Assembly (NCBI GenBank): GCA_026225945.1
Contig: JAMJFZ010000320.1
Location: 8,884,001-8,948,000 of the forward strand
Length of the DNA: 64,000 bases
Origin: Cricetomys ansorgei
Taxonomy: Eukaryota > Chordata > Mammalia > Rodentia > Nesomyidae
Direction of reading: 5' to 3'
Under the pieces are notes generated by a model that saw nothing but the letters and a program-made list of their open reading frames with translations, did no database searches and was not told the DNA's origin. The translations under genes and the position numbers were made by a program. Below, in pieces: positions 11,371 to 23,748 of the stretch. Each line of letters begins with the position of its first letter. Within the stretch, counting starts at the first letter, position 1.

Positions 11371-12500
11371 TTCAATTTCCTTAATAGTCACAATATAGTT
11401 GAATAATAGAATTAAAGTTATTAATAAAAATCCCAAGTCAATTATCTGATGACTACTTACAGAGGACTTATTGTTTGTCAGACTGGGGAGGGGGGTATAA
11501 CTTTCCTCCATGGTATAGCCACTGGTAAGTAGTCCATGCCCTAGCAAATAACCTACTCATTCTCATATGGACAAATGTAATTAAACCCACTGGATGACCA
11601 TTTAGCTTGGCTATTTGCTAGTGTACTTTGAACAAAACGTGCATTTTCAAGACAATGTTCTTTTACTACATATGCATTCATGCTTATTATATAAAGCTGA
11701 ATAGCAGAAAATATAAAATATAAAAAGGAGAAAATCAAGATCAATAGTAATTGCATTGTTCAGAAATAATTAAAGTTTAATTTATTTTTCAAAGTACATT
11801 AGCGCACTTCTGAAATTTCACTTTTCAAAAGTTGAATTGGAGTGCATAAAATATACCTTTTAAGTCCTTAATATCATGCCATGTATATATTAATGTCTGA
11901 TTAGGCATCCTTTGAAAGAGCCTGGTCTTCTATCATGTACTGTATCAGAATCTCTGTTTGGATATTTTGATAACAAACCTTCAAAACACAGTCTAATTCA
12001 CAGACCTTGGTATACATCTCTCATTGTTTCTAAAAATCTCCCCAAGTAAAACTGATGAATTAAAGGATACAGATGCTAAGTCTCTTGACTGTGATTATAA
12101 AATGCATATTTATTAAAGTAGCTTTATTATGACAAGCCATGACCAAGCACAGCTTCCTGGTACAGCAAATGGAAAACTCATAAGATTTTCTCATTCATAA
12201 ACAGATTTTGAAAACATTTAGTTAGCTTATAAGTCAGAGAGTATTGGTGGCAAAGTCACTACACTGGTTATTAATTCTACTTCTCCTACTAACCAGCTAT
12301 TTTTCTTTCATTTACTCTTGCAGTCTTAGTTTTGTAAACTCACTTTTGAAAGTCCTTGCAAAATTTCCTCATCTCTAAAATATGTATGTTAAACTAGAAT
12401 CCTCCAAGTCCCGTTCTTGCTTTAAAATGCTTTATTTTTCATAATTTCATGAAAAATTATTTTATGAAAAGCATAATGTATTTCTTTGAAATAGTATAGA
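11371..12500. other. AT-rich unique sequence
   Basis: No gene or recognised repeat. Base composition is AT-rich throughout; the two 67-75 codon reverse-strand frames near 11320-11756 are low-complexity and unsupported. Confidence 0.55.
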
Positions 12501-12509
12501 CTTAATAAA

Positions 12510-13850
12510 TATTTCTTTTTATTTAATTTTTTCATATAATATATTTTGATCGTATCATTCCCCCTCCTTCAATTCCTCCCAGGTCTTCCCACCTTCTTAT
12601 CCATCCAACTTTATCTTCTTTCTCTCTCTCAAAACAAAAGCAAAAATAAATAAAAACAAAACAAATAATCCAATGTGAAAAAAATACCAAATCAAAACAA
12701 AATGAAACAAAGCCCAAACCCAGTTTGTGTTGGCCAATTTACTTGCGGTAGAGCCTGCCCTGGGGTGTGGTTGGTACACCCAGTGACTAACTAGCCTCTG
12801 GGGAAACCTGACTTTCCCTTTCCCAGCAAGCATCTGTTGTAAATAGCTCCTTGGTTAGGCTGGGATCCTATGCCTTCTTCCACCTTTTAGTGCTTGGATT
12901 TGTCTGGCTTGAACCTATGAAGGTCTTATGTGTATTTCCACTGTCTGTGAATTCATATGTGCACCAGTCCTGTCATTTCTAGAAGATACCATTTCCTTTG
13001 ATTCATCCATCACCTCTGGCTCTTAACAATCTTTCTGTCTCCTCTTCTGCATAGATCCCTGAGCCTTAATGGAAGTAGTTTGAGGGCTACATCCCATTTG
13101 CACAGAGTGCTACAGAGTTTCTCACTCTCTGTACTTGTCCAGCTGTGGATCTCTGTGTTAATTCCCATCTACTGCAAGAAGCAGCTCCTTTGATGAGGGT
13201 TGAGCAGCACACTGCTCTGTGGTATAGAAGTATGCCATTAGGAATCTTTTCATTGTGATGTTCCTTTAGCAGATTAAAGTAACAGATTTCCCCTGGGACC
13301 ATGACTATCTAGTCTCAGATTCTTGGCCCCCTTTGTGGTATTAGGTATTGGTTATATCTCATGAAATGGGACTTAAATCTAATTTTAAAAAATGGTTGGC
13401 TATCCCCATAACATTTGTGCCACTACTAAACTAGTACATTATTCAGGCAGGTCACTGTTATAGGTGTAGTAAGGTTTGTATATGGGAAATACTGATGATT
13501 ACTTTTCCCCTCTAGTAGCATGCAAAGTGCTTTCTGGCACCATGAATGCTAGTCAGTAGGGGTGAAGCTTATAGTTAGGCACCAGCTTAACTTCTCCATA
13601 TTTGATGACAAAAATAAGTGGTGTCTTCAGCATCAGGGCCTTGCTCTCAGATTGTGGGGAATAATAATCACCAATAGCCACCAATAGTCTTTATAATAGC
13701 CTGTGATGTTTGGATATGGTCTATGGGACCCTTATGGCCAACAACCCAACAAACTATAAACTATTCCTGGCACTGAAGGTTTTACTTGGTGGCATATAAT
13801 GTCTAGTTGTTGCTTTGTCTAGTTTATTCCTGCTGCCCCTTTTAGCTTTT
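12510..13850 (-). mobile_element. Rodent L1 3' UTR, long minus-strand copy
   Basis: In reverse orientation it carries the L1 tail segment 'tattttgatcgtatcattcc' (12542), 'tgtgttggccaatttacttg' region, 'gctgtggatctctgtgttaa' (13141), 'gaagcagctcctttgatgag' (13178), 'tgactatctagtctcagatt' (13302), 'agcatgcaaagtgctttctg' (13518), and 'gtgtcttcagcatcagggcc' (13621). The order matches an old L1 3' UTR read backwards. The distal edge near 13850 is uncertain and it may reach 14030. Confidence 0.85.
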
Positions 13851-13859
13851 CCTTCTAGC

Positions 13860-15300
13860 CTATCTCCATTCCTTTGTGACTCCCACTGACCTGAAGAACC
13901 ACTCTGTACCAGGGACCCACAGTGTCCACACTAGGCTGAGACATAGGTAGGCAGCTTTTATTGCCTTCCTGTCCTCTATTCTGGTCTCTCTAACTTAGTC
14001 CTATTGTGGCTTAATAAATATTTCCTGAGTGAAGGGAATTGGGTGTTATAATATTTGGTATACAAAGTGTATGTCACTCAAAGAATAATTTACTGAGTTT
14101 CTCTGGTAATGACTTATGTTATGTTTTACAGATTATAGAAATATAACCAGAGAATACTGCCTGCCTTCATAACTTTTTCTAGTGGGTATTTATAAACACA
14201 TAAGAATTGTTGTAACTGACCTTAAGATATTTATAACCTCATAAAAGCAATCTGTGACCCATATTAAAAGAGCACATAAAAGAGGCAAAGAAAAACTTAA
14301 AGATGTTTACAATACATCTAAGAATATTAGGAAGGCAGTGTTATACTTATCTGAAATGTAAAATATCAAAAAAAAGACACAAGGAGAGATAATATTATAT
14401 TTACAAGATAACTATTATTAATTTTATTAAGGTGACTATTCCGGGGGCCATTAAGAAAGGCACGTATATAACCAGAATGTGGCACTCACCTTATGATGGA
14501 AAATATCCCTTTAAAATATAACTCGGGATAGCAAAACACATTTCTGATTATTAGACATGGCTTAGGAACAAGCTATGCAAAAGCAGATAATGCTTATGGA
14601 TGGTGTGTTTAATTCCAGTTTCATACTTTGCCAAAGCTCCAAAGATCTCTCATTCAGTGAGGGTCACATGCTGTTCAACAAATTAATCTTTTGAATATTT
14701 TAATCTGACTTCTTTTGGTTTATTCTCCTTATTGTCGATTTGTAATTCGTTAGGTCACTTTGTACTTTTTGCCAGTGTTCAGCATATCCTAATTTTCCCA
14801 AGGAACACTTGAGTACAAAACCATTACTTAAGATCTAGCCTTAATGCCTTGACTTAGGAGGCTCCCTGGCAAGCCAAGGCAGCAGAACTAGCAGACAAAG
14901 CTTGCTGTATCTGGTTGCCTGGGCAAGTCGACTTGCCTTGCATATGTGAAGATATTAAGTTCCTAGCCAGTTAATTAAAAAGAGCTTCTTCGTGTGTCAA
15001 CAATGCAGGACTGAGTCCACACACAGGGCACTGTTACTCCTGTTTCAGGAAACAACGCTCTCCGGCTTTCACACACATTTAAAATCAGTTTGTTTTTTGA
15101 AAGTGCCTACTTCTCACCTGTACATTTCTTTCTAATAAACTAATTTTGTCCCTAGAAGTGAAGCTGATTTCATCCAAAAGGGTGTTTAAAAAAATGACTG
15201 GTTGCTTTTCACAAAAGACATTTTGTTCTCTTTACCTGAAGATTGAGAAGGAGTCAATGCAGAGCAATAGAAACATTTTATGGAGAGCTAGTGAGAATAG
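13860..15300. other. Unique non-coding sequence
   Basis: No gene or confident repeat seen. A homeodomain-like 'ccagttaattaaaaagagc' lies near 14967. Nothing else stands out. Confidence 0.5.
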
Positions 15301-15470
15301 TAACTAACAGAGCCCAGGTCTTACTGTCTGACAGACATAGATGCATAGTTGAGCTCCATCCTACCATCCAACTAACCTTCATCCTCTCTATGCCTCACTG
15401 TGCTGGCCATAAACTAAGGATGGTAATTGCACCTGCCTATTTAATTGTATTTAGATTTATCCAGTATAAA
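15300..15470 (+). repeat. MIR SINE relic
   Basis: Order of a plus-strand MIR is visible: 'cccaggtcttactgtctgac' near 15313, 'catcctctctatgcctcact' near 15380 (the MIR 'ctctgtgcctcagttt' region), then 'ggatggtaattgcacctgcc' near 15417 (the 'gggataataatagcacctac' region). Diverged. Confidence 0.6.
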
Positions 15471-15479
15471 TTATGCGGA

Positions 15480-16330
15480 TCTGGATCACGGGACAGGCTC
15501 CAGCAGTAATTATTAACTAATAACTAATGACTGATGAGTGTTTTGAGGTATAAAGATACACGTGAATTTTTGCAGAGCTTTCACTGCCATTGTTGTACTT
15601 TGTACTTAATTGAAAACTCTCAATGTGTACTCTCACATTGAGTAGTTGACGAAAGATAGCTCTACAATTGACATTTCTTGTCTGCTTTGACATTTCTTCC
15701 ATTCTACCACAATATATAGTTAAAATTATATTATTTTGTTTGTATGAAGGTAAGACCACAAATTGACTCCTTGAGAAGAGCTGTTGTTATAATCCAGTCC
15801 TAGCTCAGAGTCCTAGGTAGTGAAATCTGAAAAAAAAAAAAAAAAATACTGATTTCAGACTCAAACAAAATCCTGGGAAATAATTACAACTCAGAGTTCA
15901 AACATTCAGGTATGTGATGCGGTTTCTAGATTCTGGGTCCTAGTAAGTCAATCTATTCACCTGTTCCTGTAGCAAGGCCACATTCTTAATTATTACAACT
16001 TTCTATCGGGTCTTATATGGTGATGATGCCACCTAGCTAAAAATAAAATTTCTTGGTCTGTTGAATCAACTAAGGTAATCAGGTATGGTTTGAATTGAAA
16101 TTATGTAGAACATATAGATTAGTTGAAGAGAACTAAGTTAGATTTAGCCTAGGCTTCATGTTGAGACTCTGTTTCAGAATAAAAAGATGGAGTTGCTCGT
16201 GTCAGCCCTTCCAAAAGTAACTAAAAGCCAAGAGGTTATGGAGAAAGGGTTTATAAGTGTGGTATCCTGACACTAGATGAATGTATTCTAACCTGAATCC
16301 TACTTGTTTTCTGTTTGTAGTATTTGTTTT
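15480..16330. other. Unique AT-rich sequence
   Basis: No gene or confident repeat. An A tract of about 18 lies at 15829-15846. Confidence 0.5.
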
Positions 16331-16339
16331 AGACATGGG

Positions 16340-16940
16340 AATATTATACCATAAAACCGAGCGTTAATGACTGAGGAAGGACACTGGCCTGCTCGGCAGG
16401 ATTGGCTATAGTCTCGAGATAATTAATTGTCTAGAGATGATTTCTTTTCTTTGGCTATCAAATTATGGAAAGAATGGAACCCAAGAAACTAGAATTTCTT
16501 TGGGAATCTTTGGTTGGAAGAAGCTAAGACTAAATCCTTGGGACAGCCAGAGGAGGACAGTATAGCCAGAGAATGAACCTACAACCAGAGGGTGAATCTG
16601 TAGCCAGAGGAGAAACCTAGAGCCAGAGAAGGAATCTATAGCCAGAGGAGGAACCTACAGCTAGAGGAGAAACCTACAACCAGACAAAGACCTTGTCTCC
16701 TGGAGAAAGATTTACAAATTGTCAGATGACCTTGCAGAAGAAACTTAGAGCTCAGAACATGGTGGACTGCAGCCATGATTTCTATGGACTGTTTAGTTGC
16801 ACATATACCTTAGCTTCGATTTAAACCTTCCTCTTACATCAGAACCCAAAGGGTAGACATGGGGATGTCACTTGATATGTGTCCCTCTTCCCAATATGGA
16901 AACATTGAATAAATTTCCTTTTTCTGCTTTTCACTATTTA
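16340..16940 (+). mobile_element. Candidate LTR or composite repeat with a minisatellite
   Basis: A unit that looks like an LTR: a tandem-repeat block (16545-16696) in an upstream, U3-like position, then unique sequence, then an AATAAA at 16908 followed by a pyrimidine-rich 'ttcctttttctgcttttc'. No paired LTR, primer site or reading frame is visible, and termini are not clear. A solo LTR or an unrelated composite repeat are both possible. Confidence 0.4.
16545..16696. repeat. 19-bp minisatellite, eight units
   Basis: Units begin at 16545, 16564, 16583, 16602, 16621, 16640, 16659 and 16678, every one exactly 19 bases after the last. Consensus is about AGCCAGAGGAGGAACCTAC. Units differ by substitutions but not by length. 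Confidence 0.95.
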
Positions 16941-16949
16941 AAAAAAATC

Positions 16950-17640
16950 TTGGTTCTTTGAGCTATTTTTAAACTTTTATTGTTTGAGAATTTAATGTAT
17001 ACATGCCATGCTTTTATCAAGCCCACCCAGTCTCTCCCCTCCAACTCCTCCCTTCCCCAGCCCGCACAATTTTATTCTTAACCAATTTCATGTGTTCTTT
17101 TATTGAACTCATTCTGTAGGCTAGGCTGGCCTCGAGCTCACAGAGATCTTCCTACCTCTGCCTCCCAAGTGCTGGGATTAAAGGCATGCACCACTACCCA
17201 GTCAAAAAAAAACCTGTCTCACTGTGTTCTTAAAAAAACAAAGTCTACCAAGTCCACTTAGTGCTGTCAGTATGTGCTTGCATGCGAGGCTGTCTACTGG
17301 GTAGCATGGGTAGCCTCTTGGGGGACATATCCCTGGAGAAAACAGGCTCTCCTTATCTGAATAGCAATCAGTTACCAACAGCACCTCATATCCACTTCCT
17401 ATTTCCACACTTGGATTTTTGTCTGGCTTGATCTTGTACACATCTTGTGCATGATTTTACAGCCTCTGGAACTTCATATGTGCAACTATCTTCTTGTGTT
17501 TAAAAAATATGGGTTTTCTGTAGTCTTCCATGCCTCCAGCTCTTGCAGTCTACCTACCCCCTCTTCTGAGAAAACCCCTGAAACTTGGGAGGAGGAGGTG
17601 TGATAGAAATACCTCTTTTGGAGAAGAGCATTCCATAATC
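16950..17640 (-). mobile_element. Rodent L1 3' end, split by a B1
   Basis: Reverse-oriented L1 tail: 'tctctcccctccaactcctc' (17031) before the B1, then 'accaagtccacttagtgctg' (17247), 'ctggcttgatcttgtacaca' (17422), 'cttcatatgtgcaactatct' (17472) and 'ctccagctcttgcagtctac' (17534) after it. The order is that of an old rodent L1 3' UTR. Confidence 0.8.
17100..17203 (-). repeat. B1 SINE nested in an L1 tail
   Basis: Minus-strand B1 with 'ctaggctggcctcgagctca' (17122), 'cacagagatcttcctacctc' and 'caagtgctgggattaaaggc' (17166). The ~35 bases nearest its A-tail side are missing or degraded. Confidence 0.88.
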
Positions 17641-17649
17641 CCTTATTCT

Positions 17650-18220
17650 CGATACATCTAGTGTCTTACACACATTGCTTATATTTTTCCTACACATCAA
17701 GTACATTTTGATGGCATTCTTAAAAACATTTTGGGCACCTAAAAGCAATCATGTGGTTTTTATGGAAATTAAAATTATATTCCTTCAAAATCTCCAACAG
17801 CAACATGTTATTCCAGAATAAAATTGAACAGCACAGCATCATTGAGACATTTAGAAGAATGTCTGAGCTTCACTAAATCTGACTTTGTAGGTCACATGAA
17901 AATCATTAAGGACTCATGTAATACTATTAAAGTGAGCCTTCTTGAGGAGAATAAATTCTAGAAAAGCAAAGTGAACAAAGGATTAAATCAGCGGTGGGAT
18001 GAGGGTGTGGGTCAACAGTGTGTAACAGTTGGAGGCTCTGATCACATTGACATTGCAAGCTGAATGTTTAAATGCAGTCAGAATGGGAAGAGGTATGCCA
18101 TATAACAAAAACCTGTGTAATATGTATGCATGGCCATTCTGTTTAAAATCATAAGAAAGCCAAAGAATCTTCATCATCAAGTCAGTATTACACAAGTGCT
18201 CCCACTCCCAGCCAGCATAA
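17650..18220. other. Unique non-coding sequence
   Basis: No gene or recognised repeat. It borders the (ATCT)n locus that begins at 18223. Confidence 0.5.
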
Positions 18221-18222
18221 TA

Positions 18223-18225
18223 GTG

Positions 18226-18273
<48 letters not shown>

Positions 18274-18292
18274 ATCTATCTATCTATCTATC

Positions 18293-18334
<42 letters not shown>

Positions 18335-18372
18335 TATCTATCTATCATCTATCTATCTATCTATTATCTATC

Positions 18373-18407
<35 letters not shown>

Positions 18408-18451
18408 ATCTATCTATCATCTATCTATCTATCTATTATCTATTATCTATC

Positions 18452-18502
<51 letters not shown>

Positions 18503-18545
18503 ATCTATCTACCTACCTATCTATCTACCTACCTATCTATTTATT
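18223..18545. repeat. (ATCT)n microsatellite, long and interrupted
   Basis: About 320 bases of ATCT units broken at intervals by ATCATCT and TATTATCT interruptions and ending in ACCT-containing units. The interruptions give a patchwork of pure runs of four to eleven units. The 154-codon frame through it (tyrosine, leucine, serine and isoleucine only) is a product of the repeat. Confidence 0.95.
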
Positions 18546-19495
18546 CCTATGCATGAGGGACCAAGAAATGCTGCAAGCTATTCACATCCACTAAAATTAC
18601 AAAATTCTCTGAGTAAAAGGTAAATGCACAGAAACAATGTGTATACATAGATCAACAATACGTGCTTTTTAAGTGTATGTATTTTTTCACATGTGTGCGA
18701 TTTATTTGGGCTCATAAGCTTCAGTGCATGGTTAGCTGGAAGGGGTGGTAAACACTAGGGCAAAAGGAGTGTGTGCCAGAGGATCCTGTTTCTTTCAAGG
18801 TTGACAGGAAACAAATGAAACCAGAGGAACAGGTCAGGAATGATGGCACAGCTTCAGTGAGGCGCTTCCCCATGTGGGCTCCACTTTTTGGTTGCCAACA
18901 TTTCCCAATAATGCCCCTGAGTCAGGAATTAATCTGCTGGTAAGATCTGAGCTCTTACAATGCGATCACTTCTAATAGCCACCCCCTCTGAACTTCATAC
19001 TGGGGAACAAGCCTCCAATGTATGAGCCTTCACGGTCATTTCATATCCCCGTCCACAACAGATTCTTAAAACACATAATTAGTAGAGGAAAATTAAGAAA
19101 AGGTGAAATTTGAGCAAACAAGAACAGTGGCATTTTAAAGCCCAATTTTCTGTCAAAGTAAGGAAATTTTCATAAATCAGTGTCTATTTTCCCTAATTTC
19201 CCTTTCAAGACCAACCAGGCTTCTTTTTGTCGTCTTCCTTTTTGCTGTTTGGAGAACTCTTGAACAATAATTTATGGGCAAGAATCTCGAGTACTCTGCT
19301 TGCCTTTCCCTTCTCTTCCCTGACAACACCTTACAAGTGATGATTGGCTTCTACGGGTAGGCAGAGTTCAAAGATGTGAACTACATACCTGAGCTGCATA
19401 TTGGAACCTCAAGTTTGTGCTGTTTGGACAAAAGCTTGCTTGCTCTTTTGAGTTCACGCAGAGGTGGAGATGTGAGGTTGGAAGGTGTTAAAGTC
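18546..19495. other. Unique non-coding sequence
   Basis: No gene or recognised repeat. Confidence 0.5.
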
Positions 19496-19499
19496 ACCT

Positions 19500-19742
19500 G
19501 CGTGTGTGTGCGTGGTGTGTGTGTGTGTGGTGATGTGTACATGGGTGCACATGCAGCTTTGTGTATGTGTGTTTTCAGGCTAGAGGTTGACAGTGAACAT
19601 CCCTCTTAATCACTTGTTGCTTCTCCACCTTACACGTTTGAGAAAGCATCACTCACTGACTCCGGAGCTCACTAAGATGACTAAACTCGGGTTATTGTGC
19701 CTGCAAGGCAGACATTTTACTGACTGGACCATCTCAGCAGTC
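19500..19742 (-). repeat. B3/B2-type SINE with (TG)n tail side
   Basis: Reverse-oriented: a TG-rich tail side (19500-19575), then 'cctgcaaggcagacatttta' (19700) and 'actgactggaccatctcagc' (19719), the reverse of the SINE's tRNA-like promoter head. Confidence 0.8.
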
Positions 19743-19744
19743 CT

Positions 19745-21210
19745 GTCAAAGCCATTTTGAAAAACACAAGGAGAGAGTCAGCATGGAAGAGAGGTCTGGA
19801 GAACTGAAAAGCATGGCTTGATAACACGATTTAAGCTCCCCACTAGGTCACCGCTGGAGCCAGCCCCATCCCACTTGTATGAGCTGGTAAGCCTCTTTGC
19901 ATTTTTATCTCGACTTAAAGTGTCTAATCTGACATGTCAAAAAATGAGTATGTTAGATTTCTTTTATAAAATTAAATACACATATGTATGGATACCCTTC
20001 ATTTCTCAAAAGTGACAAAAATTTTCATTTCTATCAAGTAAAATCATGATTCCAAACATACAGAAACTGATGTTCTACTTTAATGGGAGTGAAGTGACTC
20101 TTTGACTATCAAGCAGCCCTCCTGAGTCAATGTTGACATATGAAACTCCTGGAAGGTTAGAGACTCTAAGGGTTGACCGGTTTGCTTACTCACCCTAGCC
20201 TTTGTTTCCTAACGAATGGGTAATATTAGTCTTTCAGCATGATAACATAAAGCAGGCTGATTTGCATCCCGTGGCATTGTCGGCCCCGTGTGTTTGAGTT
20301 TGTTCTACTATTTAATATGGTCTGTACTGAAACCGGGTAGTCCCTGTTTGTTCAGTGGCCTCTCGTACATGTCTGCTTCCCTCAGGGATTGAACTGGACC
20401 AGAAAAAAATGGAGATGGGGATAGTGTGAGGACAGAAGACTTTCTTAGATAAAAGTACGACCCCTCACTCTTCACTGCTCACAGGCTCTGCCTTTGCGTG
20501 TGTGGAGATTCCGACACGCGGTCTTAGGCAGTCATGGTACTACCATATTACCACCCTTTTGTATTTTGCTTGCAGGGTTGTTAGAGGTAGCTGAGAGAGC
20601 ATAGGGAGAGAATATAGCTCCATCGGAGAGCCCTGCCTATCCTGCTCAAGGCCTGGAATTTCATTCCTGGTATTGCAAATGTGTGTTTAAAAAACTCCAA
20701 CTTGCTATTGATAGATATGAGCCTGCTCTCCTCCTTACTCTTGGCACGTACACGCTCGTACCCTCGCCCACTGGGACCCACCAGAAGCCTTCTCCCTCTG
20801 TGCCTTCTTTGAGGATGGCCCCCTCTGGCCCACTCCTCCTCCTAACATTTTACTTTGTAAAATGTTAAAAGAAACTGAAACACTAACATTTTTTGGAAAG
20901 TCAGTCATGTAACAAACAGTTAAAATGAGAAGTACTTTCTCATACTTTTTTTTGTGACATGCTTTTTGACATTGGAGAAGCTAGATAGAGATTAAATGGC
21001 TTGTGCATTTAATTTTTTTTGTGTGTGTCCCACTGCTAGGAGACAGAAGACCAAGATTCAAGTCCATCTTTATTAGGTTCAATAGAAGCTTCTGCAAAGC
21101 AATTGAGAACTCACTTCTTGACCTTTGAAATGTTCTCTATCACTACCTTGTCTGTGTTTTTTATAAGGATCAGAAAATTGCTATCCCATATATATGCATA
21201 TAGCATGCAT
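19745..21210. other. Unique non-coding sequence
   Basis: No gene or confident repeat. A small CpG-bearing patch lies near 20495-20525. Confidence 0.5.
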
Positions 21211-21211
21211 A

Positions 21212-21212
<1 letters not shown>

Positions 21213-21254
<42 letters not shown>
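21213..21254. repeat. (AC)n microsatellite
   Basis: About 21 uninterrupted AC units. Confidence 0.97.
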
Positions 21255-21256
<2 letters not shown>

Positions 21257-21593
21257 TTGAAAGAAAGACAACCTGGTTTTTAATTTGAGGATTCACTGTC
21301 CCCACAGAAACTTTCGATAAGTGATCGCAATGTAATTCTGAAGACTGCTGGAGGGAATTTAAACCAAACTACTCAGAATGCTTTCACTGACTTACTGGAG
21401 TATCAGACCATAATGTCTGAGCTGTGGGTAGTAAGCCCATGTTGATGTCTACAGCTGTAAATAGGTATTGGTGATACATGCTAACAATTCATTTGTTTGA
21501 TAGCTAGACATTTGAGGAGAAAAAAAATGATTAACTGCTTTGAAGAAAAGATATTTGTCTATAAATCCTTCTTTTGAAAAGTTTTGTTGGATT

Positions 21594-21768
21594 TGTGTGT
21601 GTGTGCATGTGCGTGCACGCACATACATGTGTCATGGTGCATATGTAGACTTCAGAGGATAATTTGAAGGAATCTCTTCTCTCCTTCCACTATGGGATCC
21701 AGGGATCTAACTGAGGCCATCAGGCTGGCGGCAAGTGCCTTTACCCACTGAGCCATCTTGCTGGCACC
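21594..21768 (-). repeat. B3 SINE
   Basis: Reverse-oriented B3: TG-rich side at 21595-21620, 'tagacttcagaggataattt', 'tctctccttccactatggga' (21677), 'ggcggcaagtgcctttaccc' (21727) and 'cactgagccatcttgctggc' (21747). Confidence 0.93.
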
Positions 21769-21769
21769 A

Positions 21770-22960
21770 GATCCTTATAAATTCCTAATTTACATCTCAC
21801 TGGAATTTTAGGTGGGAAGCATGGGATGAGTGCTAAGGAAAGGGAAGTACAACACACTGACGAAGGGAACAAAGGCTGGAGGGCCTGAGACAAACTGTGT
21901 CTTCTCTGGGAATTCCTCCTGCATGGGCTTGCCTTCATTACTAATCCTTTTCAGGCTTCAGGATCCTCATCGCAGACACACTGCAGACTCAGAAGTAGAC
22001 ACAGGTGATAGGATCCTCGGGAGGACGGAGTGACAACCCTTGTCAAAGGCGAGCACAGTGCCTGGCCCCCACTGAGGATCCAATAATCATTTGGGTCATG
22101 AAAACTCTTACCAAAGCTTAATTTTATAGTTGTTTTATAAAAGCACAAAACTTTGTTGTTGTTTTTTTAATAAAGCATACCCTTACAAAGATAAAATATT
22201 AAGGGAACAAAGATAATTTATTGAGAATAGGGAGAAGCAGAATACAGTGTAATTAATTGTGTTCTTATAAAGTTAGTTGCATATTAAAAATAAAAGACAT
22301 TTATTAATAAATTACAAGGGCTAAGAAATTGTATACTCAGGAGAATCTGTGTTTTCTCTTACCTGCTATAATGAGCTCAGGAGCCACAATAAATGGGGGA
22401 AACTTTTAAGACATAATCCAAATGGTCACTTTAAGCTCTGCATTTTCAGTCTTCCCTGTTATCTCTTTCCCCATACTCAAAGCCTCCATCTGTTGGGCAC
22501 AGAGGGGATTGTTTACCTTGACTGTATGAGCAGATAATCCTTCCTCTCAGGTCTATGTCTTTAAAAAGATATTACATTTGCGTACGGCTGAACTACTTTT
22601 ATGACTTCATTTCCAGTATTTGAATGTCTAGGTTCTGAGGGTTATATCCACCCTGGAGGCAAACAGTGGCATCCTTTAAAAAAAACCTGTTTAATTAAGT
22701 TTGATCACATATGGTACAGAGTCATATGGCGTAAGACCATTTGAATACATCTTGGTATTCTTCCAAATCCTTTAAATTCATCCCTCTTATCAAAGAATTA
22801 ATTGCAAAAGAAATATACTCATGTATGATAAATGTTTATTGAGTAGGACTTCCCTTCATAAAATGTTCTTGGTTTCCAGTCCGGTATCTTAAAGAAATGG
22901 ACCAGTAAATTTTAATTGATGTTGAGACAACTGATATCATCAGACACATGGCATCTCTTT
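21770..22960. other. Unique non-coding sequence
   Basis: No gene or confident repeat seen. Confidence 0.5.
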
Positions 22961-22974
22961 TCTTCACTTTTTTC

Positions 22975-23230
22975 TTGTTATTCTTCATTTTTATGCTTAA
23001 ATTTATTTGTTTAGTTAAAATATATTTATGTCATTTCCCCTTCCCTTTCCTCCCACTAACCCGTCCCACATATCCACTTTGCTCTCTCAAATTCATGGCC
23101 TTCTTTTCTTCGTCTAGGGGTGGCCCCTGTGAGATCCCCCTTTCATGTTAGCATGTCTCTTGGTCTTGTCTTTGTTATTATTTAAGTCCACATGTTTTGA
23201 GACTAATGGGTGTAGCTTTTCTGACATTTC
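22975..23230 (-). mobile_element. Rodent L1 3' tail fragment
   Basis: Reverse-oriented tail: 'tcatttccccttccctttcc', 'tttgctctctcaaattcatg' (23077), 'gccttcttttcttcgtc'. This matches the far 3' UTR of old rodent L1s read backwards. Confidence 0.7.
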
Positions 23231-23234
23231 TCTT

Positions 23235-23711
23235 TTTGCATAATATTTTTATTAATGATTTGAGAATCTCATACAGTGTATCCTGATCATACCCACTTTG
23301 TATTCCTCCCTGGTCCACCCTCCCACCCCTGTGTCCTCCTTAAAAAATAAAAATTAAAAAAAAATCTAATTTTTGATGCCTATACTCATTGGAGCTTGGT
23401 TAGACTCCCAGTGGGCAGACCCTTAAAGAACACCGCCCCCAACCAGAGGCCAGCAACTGTGAAGACCTACACTTCATCTTTATCACAACTTTTTAATGAC
23501 TTTCTTCAATAGCTTCGCGTCTGGACTATTTTTTGCGGGGGGGAGGGGAGGTTGGAAGAAGCCCTCAATGTCTCTCATTCATCAGTTATGAATCTGCAGT
23601 CATCGATATTATTGCAAAAGAAGTTTTCCTGCTCATAGGTGTTTCCTGCCCGTGGCAGCAGCATGGATCACCAACATGGTTTCCAGAGGGAGCATGGATT
23701 TCTGACATGTC

Positions 23712-23748
<37 letters not shown>

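Noticed and set aside
18130..18594. 154-codon frame with repeated Tyr-Leu-Ser-Ile
   Set aside because: It is the translation of the (ATCT)n tract.
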